From Corticium candelabrum (taxonomy: Eukaryota > Porifera > Homoscleromorpha > Homosclerophorida > Plakinidae), in assembly GCF_963422355.1 (NCBI RefSeq), contig NC_085093.1, forward strand, positions 1,276,551-1,340,550: DNA of 64,000 bases, read 5' to 3'. The translations under genes were made by a program, and so were the position numbers. The notes beneath the pieces are model-generated. The model worked only from the letters and a program-made list of their open reading frames with translations. It searched no databases and was not told the origin of the DNA. Of this stretch, positions 29,501-54,800 are shown one piece after another. Each line of letters starts with the position of its first letter. Position 1 is the first letter of the stretch.

Positions 29501-31359
29501 TAGCTTAGAAAATCACGAGACTTCGACTTCTTGTCAATGTAAGCACAAAATTGTTTCCGGTGTGATTCATCAGTCAGATCTAATTGTACTTGTTCCTTGC
29601 AACCATCAGTAATAAGATGCATGATAGCATATTTCTTTTGGGAATCAGGTGAATACTTGATTTCACACAGCACTGATGTAGATGCATTATGTGACGTAGG
29701 AAGAATTGATTCGCCCAATAAAGCGTTCAGCAGTGTGCTTTTGCCAGACGATGTGCTCCCTAATATTGCAAATCACACACATGTAGTATAACAACCCATC
29801 TCTCACTCTTATTGTATATTAGACATCATATTTCCTGTCTCAAATAGATGGACAGTAGTAATTATTCACTCCTCTACTTACTAGTTTGCATATTAACAAC
29901 CATTAATCTAATCTGCCTGAGAAGAAAATGGGCTGCTAAAAGATTACATATTTGACCAACAGAGAGACACACAAACAGGCAGTCACACACGTAAACAAGA
30001 GAAAAGAGCAATGTAGGATGTCTTACCTGCCACAAGCAAAGTTGGATTCCCCTTTGTGCAAGACTCCTTCACTTCTAAAAAATCTTCGTCCACCATCCAC
30101 TCTCTTAATAATGGTATGTTTAACTTCTCCAACCAAGGTCTCACAAACTCAACATCAAGTAAACACTGAACTCGGTTACAAAGCTCAATAAATTGTATTT
30201 TCTTGCCAGCAAATTGTTGAAATGGCAGAGCAGCTACAGCCAACGGCTACATCAAAAAGACGATTAGAAAAGACTTGTCGGCACTGTAACTATTTTCTGA
30301 GGTTTGTAAGTAAGTAAAGACACAGTCTACTAGTGCATACATCATCAACACCTTTTACATCTACAGACACGTTGATCGTTTCAAGTTCAAATTTGCAATC
30401 ACAGTAAATTTGGCAGCCTAAGAGAGACTTTGTGTACAAACATTTGTACCCTACATTAGAGCATGCAGTACTCCATGCAAACATGACTTCTGCAACGTCT
30501 CCCATGACCCCTACAACTGGTAGCTTTCTATTGGACCTACATCAATCTAGTAAACCAGTAACTACGCCTGGTTCACAATATGATGCTGACGCTCAGCTGA
30601 AAGTTGAACTCAAAGAGATCTACCGTCTTGACAAAGATGGCATCCTTTGATGTTGAAGCTGACGCTGATGATGGAGTAGGATTCATTTCTATTTCAGCGT
30701 CAGCGTGTTATTGTATTAGCCATCGCTTTCAGTCTCGCGTGGTCAGACTTCCCGAAAGTACAATATGAGGGCGGGGTAGAGGCTTACGTTTCACGCTGGC
30801 TAGAGACCCAAATGTACACACGTTCTCTACTAGTAGTATTCCGTTACTGGCAGGTACGTCAACCATAGTACCTCATCACCCAGCATACAGTCTAGATTAA
30901 TTAAATCGCCTGCAGCAATACATGTACAGCAGCACTTCATATTTTTTACTGTAACATTACACGCTTACTCAAGTACACAAGTACAACACTATCCCTGATA
31001 ACGTATACTGTAGCAAAGATAGAAAATATCTATACATATCTGACCGCTGTCGTTGGCTTTAGGCTTGTCCTGCACACTTTCTTGATGTAGTCAAGCAGAA
31101 TGTCCCGGTACTGTCTGTCTTTCTGAAATCCTGCGCACTGTTTCTCTAAGTTAAGCTTCTTGCACAACTCCACCAGCTTGACGAGCTTCATCTTCATCAC
31201 CTCCTCCACAGAAGGCAAGTCCATCACATTGCTGGTTTCCTTCGCTGCGTAGCTTAGCCAAGACGGCGTCGTCTCGGTACGAGGGCGGAGGTGATATGAG
31301 GCAGACGGTTTACCTCCAGGCGAGTTAAAACGTGCAAAAGAGAAGTGGCGTTGCGCCAT
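26562..31359 (-). CDS. GTPase-pseudokinase C, paralogue of A and B on the opposite strand (7 exons, 1047 aa)
   Basis: Exons: 31359-31045, 30246-30027, 29759-29431, 29367-29218, 29129-27709, 27634-27373, 27008-26562; from exon 2 on, boundaries and phases match A and B, but the tiny first exon is absent and the N terminus is about 40 residues longer. Domains: helical motif MKLVKLVELCKKLNL; GTPase G1 GSTSSGKST (179-187), G3 DSPG (294-297), G4 NKWD (364-367); hydrophobic hairpin AVPTALLGAPVALAVGVVGA (about 619-650); basic linker before it; kinase fold from about 785. This is the least degenerate kinase: beta-3 VALKV keeps Lys and DLG (910-912) replaces DFG, but the catalytic loop is HGRLSSETIV (890-899), without the catalytic Asp and Asn. 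It ends in an acidic serine-rich insert (DEESISMSSSDDT) within the C-lobe. Probably a GTP-binding pseudokinase; partner and pathway unknown. Confidence 0.88.
30560..30715. mobile_element. MITE copy related to 48356-48494 (right end decayed)
   Basis: Begins CGCCTGGTTCACAATA and contains GGCATCCTTTGATGTTGAAGCTGACGCTG and GGATTCATTTCTATTTCAGCGTCAGCGTG, closely matching the element at 48356-48494, but the right terminal inverted repeat cannot be recognised. It lies in intron 1 of gene C. Confidence 0.6.
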
Positions 31360-31773
31360 TTGTCAAGACACATACGGGACCTGTCGCGACAGCTGCTTCA
31401 TACTTCACTCGTCACTGCCGCAACAAATGTCCAGTCTGTCTCTTCCTACTGCAAAACTTTATCAGACTTATTTCCATCTGACCGGATAGCATCATGTTCA
31501 AAGACATTAGGTAATTAATTCAACAGATTAATAAAAAAGACATTAGGTAATTAATTCAACAGACTAATAAAATAATCTATTTCAGTATAATCACTTCCAA
31601 CCTTTGCCCCATCTTTCAGGGACAACGTTTTAATTTCTTCTTCCGAAAGAACAAATAACAAAAGCTAAACAAAAGTCTGACTATACGTATTGCCAACACA
31701 ACAATGCATATATGCATCAACATTCTAGTGCAACACTCAATAAGTCGCTGTATTGTTTGTGATATGTTGAAAT
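31360..31773. other. Intergenic gap: gene C promoter side and 3' flank of the glucosidase
   Basis: No gene. It contains a perfect-to-near-perfect tandem duplication of about 37 bp, AAGACATTAGGTAATTAATT... at 31500-31536 and 31537-31572. Presumed promoter of gene C near 31360-31450; no recognisable motif. Confidence 0.5.
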
Positions 31774-39217
<7,444 letters not shown>

Positions 39218-39424
39218 TTTGATTGAACATTAATATCAATATTGTAGTGTATAGACACAGCACGTGACTAACAAACAAATTGGTCCAAACAACAGGGTAA
39301 AAATCAATCTTCGTGTGTGCCATTATCTACTACTAGTATACATATATACGGTAGCTAGAGTTCTAACAGCTGCCCTAAACACCTTGAAAACTATAACGTT
39401 AACTACAAAAACATCTATTGACAT

Positions 39425-44939
<5,515 letters not shown>

Positions 44940-46223
44940 CACGAGAGCTGTCGGCTCTTTGTTTCAGCCTCCGTCGCTACAGGCGGAAACGTTTTCGCAG
45001 ACTGGCAACGCAATACCGATGCAACTATATAAACATCACGTGCGAGTTAGGAACATACGGGTGTGTGGATTAAAGGTTCACGTGTCACTGTTCTTCCTCG
45101 AGTAGACACCACGGTAGCACCTGTTGAGAACAAGTATTAGTTTAGGAGTTGTCGTTGTATGTCAGGAAGCTATGTCGACAGGAATATTAGAGAGCTGGTA
45201 GTGTCTCGCATTTAAAGTCCGTTCACGCATTAGATGGACTGAGGAATTCAGCGCGTAGCAGGACTATAGTGTGGGTTTCCGAGGTCTAATTGATATCAAT
45301 GGACAGCTCTTGAAGAGCTTAAGTCAATTACAATAATTATTTATTTCTTGCTATGAACAAAAGACCAGCATAAGCAACTTCCGGAATTGTAATGAGTTAG
45401 AGCTCTAATAGAGGGTGAAGACAAGCTTAATCAGATCAATCTAGAGACAACCTCCAGTGAGATAACTCTATCAAATTAAGGTGCGTAACAAAATACTAAT
45501 GACGTAAACAATTAGAAACTTGTGTACAAGCAAGTATTTATTGATTTCCTGCATGGGTCTCAACAGAATGGAATTCTATGTTATACCGAAAAGCTGTAGG
45601 TTTGAGCGTTGCACCTCTCTTCCTGCTCTCAGAGTTGTTTTGATACAGTATTTATTGGTTTGCGTTTCCTGTGATAACACACGCCAAGAATGCAATCAGT
45701 CTAAGATAGCTTCTTGTACAAACATAACATCTGGCTTTCTTGGTAATCTGTTTAGCTAAGGTCCAACCCTCAGGCACGAGGCCATCTAATTCGTGAACAG
45801 ACTTTAGTTTCATCACTTTTGAAGTTAATGTACATTCTGTTTCATAATTGCAGCAAGAATTACTCTGAGCAATACAAACGAGTTTGCTGTAGTTTATTTA
45901 TAGCAAAGTGTAGGAGCGAACCAGAGTAGCATGTGGTGCACAACCATGCTGAAATGTCCAAGACTCTAACCGACCGGCGACTTGTCAGTATAGCAATCAA
46001 ACCACTATGACGACTTGCTTGTAAGCGCTGTCTGCAACTGAAAGTAAAATTTGAGGAAACGAAGCGTCATTAACTTAATATTTTACAATATTGAAAATTC
46101 AAGTACTAAAATCAATCAAACTGCTGCTACTGCGGCATCTAAACAATAAAGTACACGGCTGATAATTTCATTAGAATAAAAGTGCTGAGCATGAGCATGG
46201 ATGATGTATAGTAAGTACAGTAG
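44940..46223. other. Intergenic region upstream of the GABA-B-like gene
   Basis: 1.28 kb with no recognisable gene. It includes the presumed promoter of the GABA-B-like gene (near 44950-45100, with CACGTG-like words) and the 3' flank of cyclin F. A 79-codon frame at 45520-45759 has no family resemblance. No repeat identified. Confidence 0.4.
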
Positions 46224-49200
46224 CTACTGATAGCCAACAGTTCGACTGCAAGCGTCAGCACCACACATCCAACCGTTTGCAGGTTCACCTATGTGTCTTT
46301 CTCCCAAATTGTTATTAATGGAAAGCAGTGGCTGTCGCTTCAAATATTTTCCACTGTCTTTTCCATATTCCGGGGTCAACTCATCCCCCGGCTCCACTAC
46401 CTCCACACAATCAAGACTACTTGATGCCGACCCGCATTCTGGCAGCCTCAGTGCTTGTGCCTCTATATGATAATTTCGACTATTATCATCCAGACAGACT
46501 TCTGCTAATCCGACTGGCAGGGCACAGTCGGTGTCGAGACCCTCATCACTGTCTTTGACTGTAGTAGGATGGCTAGACGAGAGGAAAGGCAGAGGATGGA
46601 TGAACTGAGTCCTGTCCTCGTCTGAGACCAAAATGAGTGGATCGCAATCGAGAGCCAATGCTAAGTTGCTCATTGTGATGCTTTGTACTGAACTAACCGA
46701 CAGAAAGCGATTGTCACTGTACCTATAAGGAAATACCCGATAGAAAGACATGACAGAAAGAGTTGGATTTACGTACCGATCATGGACGGCTTTTAGTGGC
46801 ACGTTACGATGGTCTCGAATTGCTTCTTCTATAAGACTGCAACAAAAGTCTGACATCAAATAGTTACATTTCCAACCAATACAACACGTGACAATAGCAG
46901 CAATATAAATCATAACTCCCTGTTTGCTGCTAGCAACAAAACACAACATCTGTATCGCTTTCTTTCAATATATTTCTCACTAGTTAGTAGTAAGTCTAGG
47001 GTAGGGTACACGTATAGCCCCAGTGAGGCTACAAACACACACCCAATCCACCCAAAACATTTTGGTCTGTGATTTGTCGTTATCCTTGTATACCTACCAT
47101 TTACTAAGTATTTGTCCAGTGCAATTCCACCACAGTATCTGCGGAAATGGGCAGCAATTCAAGAGTTCACAAGGAATAGAAAACACTAAAGAAACAAAAA
47201 CACAAATATACCAGCCACAAATTAGCCTCGTATGTGGCAAACAGTTGGAACTAGAAACATGACAATGCAGCAATTTAGACAATAAATGTCGAACGTAATC
47301 CACCCATAACACAAGAGATTGTTTAAACTATCAACAATTTCAAGAGTGTACAAAGTGCACATTAGAGAGGAGGAGATTATGACCTCTGTACACTTTATAA
47401 AATGTTGATTGGTAGCAGATGGCTTGTGCTAATTTCTCTGTCTTCCATGGCCGGAATTACATCATGCATTGTTCCCGTGCCCGTATGTACAAAATTTGCA
47501 AACATGTACATCCGCAACTGCCTATTCTGGGTTTGGACTAGAACAACATCAGCCATAAAGAGCCCACCAGTCTCTACCATGATTTCTCAATGTTTTCGTC
47601 TTTGTCCACTTGAATGACCAGAAATCTCAAGCTGACATCATTTAAGCGAAACAACTGGAATGAAAGAAGAGCTGCAGAAGCGTTGAAGACCACACCGACA
47701 TGTCAACACTCAAGCTATTGAATAGTGCACCAACAATATTGTGTACACTTTGGGGAGGAAGGAGAGAGAGTTTAGGAACAGAGTGCGCTTTGTAAGCTCA
47801 TGAAATTGTTGATAATTTTGCACGACCTCTACTACCACTGTCCCATTTCATCTATTCATAAATTTATTCACATAAGTTACTATGACAAGTGTGCCTGGAA
47901 ACATTTCCTGTAAGCATTAGTCATTGCAATAACTTGTTTACAATATACATCTTTAATTAACAATTCAAAAGAGCAACATAAAGACACACACCATCCAATG
48001 TAGATGCCTGGTTGTAATGCAGAGTAACTAGTGCCAACAGCAGACAAGACAGAGCAATAAGAGAAGACGGAAACCTACACCGATTTCCGTTAAGACAACA
48101 AAGCAACTACAACAACAACCCAAAATGTTTTTACCGAGTGAAGCTTGCATGAAGCATAGCCAGCTCTCCTAGATAGCACGAATACATGTGGATTTGATCA
48201 TTCACCTAGGAAAACAAGTCGATAGAAACCCAAAACACGTCTCACCATAATCCCAGTTCTCACAAACAACAACCAAACGTAATCAATTAAAAAGCTAAAA
48301 ACTTGTCTGGATGACTACAAATATTATTGACATACACACATAAATTTCAAGCTTAAAGCCTGGTTCACAATACTGACGCTGACGCATCAAAAGACACCGC
48401 CTTGACGCAGGCGGCATCCTTTGATGTTGATGCTGATGCTGGAATAGGATTCGTTTCTATTCCAGTGTCAGCATCAATAGTGTGAACCAGGCTTACCAGC
48501 CCATAAATCTAGCTATCAGTAATGAGCGTTGCTACTTACACAAGCAATACTTGCAAGAATTCTTAGATAGTCGTCCACCGTAATGACTCGAAGACTTCCA
48601 CCGAGTGCTCCCAACACTTCACCCATCATCCTATAATATAAGGTAACAGAGATAACGACATGCAATGCTGCTATAACTTTACTAATCGACTTGCAAGCCT
48701 TTCCATCTACCGACCTGTAAGTCAACCTGTCCAGTAAAGGGGCATAGCAAAGGGTTGAACCAACCAGTTTTGGAAAAATGGACTTTCATGAGCAGGCGAT
48801 TAGCATAACTTCCTGTTTAGGTATATAGAAAATTAAATATACTATTTATATCTTTGGAGTATTTGTAGTATGCGGCAGGCTTAGCTATTGTACCTTAGAT
48901 CAAAGTTAAACACAAGTATGGATGGCCTCGAACTCCAATCGTCCTCTGTCACAAGACCCACTGCGCATGTTTAGCGCGCGTCAAACCACACCCTTTAACG
49001 TGCATTAGACACAACCACTTCGAATGTGCGCTACGCCCCTGTAGTACTTCTGTTTGTCACTGATTTAGTGATTACAGTATCTGCCTTGTCTGTCTGTGTC
49101 AATACTTGACTTTTAGTATCTACTGTGGTATACCTGACCACCTCTTCGTACGAGTAAGTGCCGTCAGTAAGCCATGCTGCTTCTCTTATAGTAACGATGT

Positions 49201-51481
49201 CCTTGCCCAAAAATCTAGCCGACAGAACCATGCACGTGACACCAAGAAGTTGCAACTGAGACCGAGGTAGCAAACGACAACACAGGTAACGATCGACACA
49301 TTCCATAGCAGAGTGAAGGACGAGAGAAGACAAAAGTTTCATTTCGGCCACTTCACAAAGCCAATCAAACAAGATGTATCTATACAATACACACAATACG
49401 ATATAATCAGAAAATGAAAAGCTGCCACAAAATAGACTGAACAATGCGCACCTCATATTTACATTGAGGTCAGGTTGAGTTGTCAAAGCCCCACACATAT
49501 TCGAAGGCTTTTGTGTGGTCAGCAGCTGCAATAAGACGAGACCGTGTGTACACAGTAATAAGTGGCAACAACAAAGCAAAGTTGCAATCAACCTGCGAAA
49601 TGTAGTGGACCGCTTGATCTCGAGACACTCCTCCCGTCTCTCCTTTACCATACCAAACACACAGTTCGATCTAAATCAAGAGATAAGTACACACACATAC
49701 ACACAGAGTAATTACAATCAGACCAAATTGAAACATTGGTGGTACATGTACCTGTGCTTCCAGACAGCCGTGTGATGCTAAGTCTCTCAGTGAACGAACG
49801 GAATGTAAATGTGAGCTTTGACCTCGACACTAAACACCCCATTAGCATTGATTATTAGTCAATTAAAATCTTGAAACATAATGAAAGAATTACCATGTCG
49901 TGTTTCATCTGCCACAAATCGAATGAGGCATTAAGAGACCCGGCTGCTGCAGCCTTTTCCATCCATTTCATTGCTTCGATTTCCTCCAAATCCTACAACC
50001 CAATAAGCAAACAGTCATCCACAAGTAAGCAATGACCATTTAAAAAGGCACGATACGAGTGTTATTTGATCAATTGGTTTTTGTTGCTGTGGCTACATTT
50101 GTTTGTATGTACACTAAGCAACGTAGATCCACGCAACAACTCAGTGCAAGTCAAATATGGCAAACAAGCTATAAGAGCCAGCATCAGAAGAACAAAACAG
50201 TCAGAAATACAATGTACAGTAGATACAAAATAAAGAAGTTTACATTAAATTTCCTTTGCCACGTGAGAGTAACACAAGAGAACTCATTAATTAACACATA
50301 GCATTACTCATCATGAGCTGTTTCAAGCCTTTATAATGATCCGACATTAATTGGATATTTTCCAACCAGATCTGGCATTTTTCTGAATTGGCTACATGAT
50401 AATTGCTTAACCCAATATGCATAGATTAGATTTTCAAAGTGAACGGTTGCATAAATGTTTGTGCAAGTGCCAAGCACAAACACAAAATCTGGGGCACTCA
50501 AATGTGTCATGAATCACAGAATGCCATGACCAAACGCATTCTTTTTTTTGGTCATAAGAGCGTCTAGGCCCAAACGCATTCTTGTATTATCTGCAAGCTC
50601 TTGATGTATCGTCCTTGATAGACAGCCAGGTGGAAGAAGAGCTCTACACAATGATACACATCTATAGTCGGATCTGTACAAATGGATATGCACAAAACCC
50701 TTGGAGTCCCAGAACCACTTCGCGTAAGAGGGTCTGGCTACGCGAGGCTACCCAAAGCAATGAGTCAAAGACAAACAGCGACATTGAACACATAAATTAG
50801 CCATTACTAAACACACCTCATTGAATCTCAAAGCCTTCGCAACACAATACAACATCCGGTCGGTTGCCAGTTCTCCCTCTTCACACAAACTTTGAACATG
50901 ACGAAATACCGAAGCCTTGCAGCATCCGCCTCCTGGAGCCCACGGCGAGCGATACAATAGCCAAGTGAAAGGGCTATTGACATGACTCTCATCCGTCGCA
51001 ATGAACAACCGAGCAGCCTTCTCACTACACTGAATATGATCCGTAGCATCCTCGTGTCCTGCAGAACGACTCTCGCTGTAGAGATGAGCTACAGCGCTCT
51101 TGGTCAGCGCTTCTATGTTTCCTGCTCGCTCACAGCTACATTTCAAAAGCCATCACCGCCTCTGTTTTACCCGTTGCGACTGCTTCGAGTGATGCAACTT
51201 ACCGTGCAAAAAGACGGGAATTAGTGTCAGACGGCCACATGCCAGACAAACTGGCTCTCTTCCACAGTTGTCCACAAGACGAAACTACCTGATTAAAACG
51301 GCAGCACACCTATAATAATAGAGCCAAAATTGGCGTATGTATCGAGAAGAAACCGCGTAGTAATAGAACCGACCAGTTGCATCTTTGCCAGATCTCTAGC
51401 GGAAAGGTAGGAGAACGTGCACACTAGCAATTCATCGGGCAACGAGTTAAAGCCCTGCAATGCATCACAACGCACGTCCAT
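46224..51481 (-). CDS. CCNF: Cyclin F (14 exons, 666 aa)
   Basis: F-box cyclin, substrate receptor of an SCF ubiquitin ligase controlling the G2 phase and genome stability. Exons: 51481-51374, 51309-51203, 51135-50817, 49992-49894, 49829-49752, 49670-49593, 49525-49452, 49379-49134, 48630-48540, 48205-48135, 48074-47992, 47185-47098, 46836-46777, 46722-46224; frame kept. Seen: F-box LPDELLVCTFSYLSARDLAKMQL, family signature SPFTWLLYRSPWAPGGGCCKA, Sel1-like helical region, cyclin N box YILFDWLCEVAEMKLLSSLVLHSAMECVDRYL with ARFLGKDIVTIREAAWLTDGTYSYEEVVR, cyclin C box, and an acidic PEST-like tail. The start is the first ATG after an in-frame TGA; the family usually has about 20 more N-terminal residues, so an upstream exon is possible. 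It is shorter than the human protein (786 aa), mainly in the tail. Confidence 0.93.
48356..48494. mobile_element. MITE, 139 bp, terminal repeats AAGCCTGGTTCACA
   Basis: Perfect 14-bp terminal inverted repeats at 48356-48369 and 48481-48494 enclose a palindrome-rich core of TGACGCTGACGC and GATGCTGATGCTG words. The flank TTA/TAA suggests a 3-bp target site. It lies in the intron between cyclin F exons 48630-48540 and 48205-48135. A decayed relative is at 30560-30715. Confidence 0.8.
49993..50816. other. Cyclin F intron 3, mostly unannotated, with a foldback-end motif
   Basis: Contains a short direct repeat CCAAACGCATTCTT (50532-50545, 50571-50584) flanking a TTTTTTTTGGTC segment, and GGTCTGGCTACGCGAGGCTAC at 50731-50751, the same word as the ends of the hairpin upstream of gene B. 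Probably transposon debris; no coding signal. Confidence 0.4.
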
Positions 51482-51892
51482 CCACCTAGGTTTCACTCAA
51501 CCTTTCTGCCAACCGCCTGCTTGATGTACGCCTATGCACAGTTGTGATTGGCTGGTTTGATTTAACCGCTCTACCTCCCCGTATATTTACCACGGTCTGG
51601 ACGAGCGAGGCTACACGATAAAAACTCTGCGTACATGTACTCAATCTCAATTTAATCTGAAGACGTACGAAAATCAGAACACAAATACAAAATCGCTCTG
51701 ATAGAGCATTACGCGTGGCTCTAGTTGAGCTAACTTCCTCAAAGACCGGCACATCTATTTCACAAACTAAACTATGACGTCTGATAGCTCAAGTATGTTG
51801 TACGCACGGAAAAGTAGTTACATATAATATATATGTATACACTATATATTTCTACCTCAAAAATTTTATTTAAAATAAGAATCACTAGCCTA
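51482..51892. promoter_or_regulatory. Gap between Lgl 3' end and cyclin F start
   Basis: 411 bp expected to contain the cyclin F promoter and the Lgl 3' UTR. A CCAAT-type ATTGGCTGG (reverse ATTGG box) is seen at 51548-51556, 70 bp upstream of the cyclin F ATG, as is common in G2 cell-cycle promoters. A foldback-end word lies at 51594-51614. Confidence 0.4.
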
Positions 51893-54800
51893 CTAAATTT
51901 TCCACCACGGCTTCCTCTCTTGTTGAGCGACCAGCGCTGCTGTGTTGTCTGACCAAGACTGAGCATGTTCTGCAGTTTGCTTAGCTGTTCTTGCAACAAC
52001 TTGCAATTTCTCTCCACGTTCACGAAGTTCCTAGCACACACACACACGCGCGCGCGCGCGCGTGTTCAATAATTCATTTTTGAAATCATCCATTTTTAGA
52101 CGTACAAACCATATGCTGAGAGAGTATAAGCTTACAAAAATGTTTATGTGCATGCAAAGTACAATCAAAATCAAAAATTATTCTGTCTTGTTCACAATTC
52201 TGTCGGACTTACTGTCTTTCCATCTGTACCCATTCATCTACCCACTCTCACACCCCACTCACTGTCTGCACTGTCTGCCTAATCTACCTGTCATGCATGT
52301 AAACAAATACACTGCATTGCTTGTCAAACCTCTCGATGATCAAAGGAACTCTTCTTCTGTCCAGCAGTAGAAACCGTTCGCTGAGGTGGTTGTGAGACAG
52401 CTTCTACACATTACCATATATAACTAACTAAAATGTCACACGTTACAAGACAGATCCAACTTGTCAGAGGCTTATGATATCCTTCTGGAGGCTCTGCATA
52501 CTGAATGGTACCATTTGCAGACAAAGGCCTTGAAGACTACAAACCTAGTTTTACTACAAGTCAACCGTTTGCCATAAATTGACTAACCTTTGCTGGTTGA
52601 CTTTGTCCATTTCTATTAGTCCGTCCTTCTGACACTGATGAGTTAGGAGACTTGTGACTCCATCTCGATTGTGCTTTGATAGCAACATCAATGCTGACTT
52701 CCTGTACATCATCATCAAGACTAACATCACTTTGACTGCAAAAGGAAGAGCAGCAACATTAATCAAATCACAGCAACTGTCACAATTCAAAAACAACCTT
52801 GATGGAGTCTTGCCAGCAATCATGTCATCTACAAACGCAGACTCTTTCTCTGAATACCTTACTTGAGCAGCATAAAAATCAGTTATGTCTTGATCAGATA
52901 CCTGTAAGCAACCGTTCCACAATCATCTATTAAACGACTTGGCTAATCAAGTACTCATGGTTCTACTACCTAAATACTACAGTGCAACAAAATCTGTTCA
53001 AACACAAGTGTATTCCAGAAGCAATTCCCTCCCACTTGATTGTTAACTGCATTCTAACCTTGATCTACAGCATCATAGCCATGATTTAACAGCTACAAAG
53101 TTCCATTGCAAAGCTACACTTAATTCTTTTAGCTAATTCTGCTTGTACATCCAGCAACAGCTTCTAAGCACAGCATTCTCCAAATTACCAAACCTATATA
53201 TAGTCAAACACCTAGCAACACTGGTGCCTACTCACTAATGATATTACTGCAATACAGTATATATTCGTAGATCTCAAAATCCGTAAAACTAACACTACCA
53301 ACTTACCTTTGATCGATCTTGCTGTGTGGAATGAATGTCTACTGGTAGAGATAATGTCACCAGCGATTGCTGCCGAGAAGGGTTCAGTGTACACAAAGGT
53401 CTAACCCTATACCAAAAAAGCATACCTTCATCAATAAAAATATACATAATCAATAAATTCCTTACACTGTGTCAGAATGCAGTGTTATACGCTGCAATTG
53501 ACTGGGAGACGACATGTAAAATGCTTGACCATTCTCAGTGAAGACAAATTTGTGAATACCTCTGATTGACACAAACACTGTTGTACAAAACAACACAAAC
53601 CAAACAAGCATACGAGTCACCTGCCATCATCTACTTCTAAAAGAGGACATCGATGCAGAAGTTGAAGTTCAGGGATAGAGTAGGCCAACAGCTCTCCTTT
53701 CTGAGTAAGACAAGCCAAGTAGCAGTCACCTATAAGTCAAAGTAGTATACCAATAGTACGAAAAATGTTATCAGTTGGAGCACACCTGATTTTGTCATCA
53801 CAACCTGACTGTGTTGGTATAATGCACCATTAATATCTGTCACCTTGTGTTTATATTTAGACTTGTACGATGGTAAAGAGATGACCTAGCACAGTTAAAA
53901 GTAGCCAGCAGAAAACCTACGAAATGTACACTGTAACAAACACCTTTAGCTGCTCATTAGTGACAATAAGAAAGAAATGAGGCGCAGTCATATCAGGACC
54001 TAGACATGCAGTCGTATCCTTGAGTAAACCAAGCGAACACACCACCTGAAATTTTTCTCACCAGTAGTCATATGAAAGGACATTGGCCTGCCCTGGTGAT
54101 CCAATGCAACCACTTGAAGTATTGCACCTCCATGCTGTAGGTGGTATTCTTTGGCTGCAAACAAATCAAATAATGTATATACCTACTACTACAAACCCAA
54201 GAAAACTCTAAAGGCATAAAGTATTTGGCAATAGACAATACTTTTAATTAGGGAACAGTACTGTAGACATGCACTACTATCGTGTAGCACTACAGCAGTG
54301 ACTGTGTTATGTACCTGTCTGTTCTGCCCACAGCAATTCAGATTTCCTCTGCTGCATACTAGGAAAATGAATATGAAACGACAGTAGGTTTCCAGATGTA
54401 GTACCAGCCCACAGTGATGGAAAGCTAGAGGGACCTAATATACAACTTTGATTGCTAATTTAGCCTCAATCAATTAATCTTAGATCACAAACTTACCATA
54501 TGCAAATGTGTCGGCAAAATGAAGACTTCTGACCCCGTTTCCCTTGTTCTTGTCTCTCTCCTCCTGTTCCACATTTCTAACAGTAGCCATTGGTACTCTC
54601 CGCTGTCGTTGCCTTTGTCCATTTGGCAAAGTTCCCTGTGACTCAGTAGCACGCTTGTCACCATCTCCTTGGCCTCGTCCATGGCCTCGTCGAACCTGAC
54701 TTCGCAAGCGGCGAAAGGAATTTCTCATAGACTTACGCAGAGACTGAAAACGCCAAAGAGAACGTTCGGGAGCATCTAAACAACAAAATGCCAAACGTTG

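Noticed and set aside
45520-45759. 79-codon plus-strand frame in the gap upstream of the GABA-B-like gene
   Set aside because: No start context, domain or splice partner; length is expected by chance in 1.3 kb.
47395-47617. Overlapping 61-71 codon frames on both strands in a cyclin F intron
   Set aside because: Not needed to connect flanking cyclin F exons, whose phases already match, and no family resemblance.
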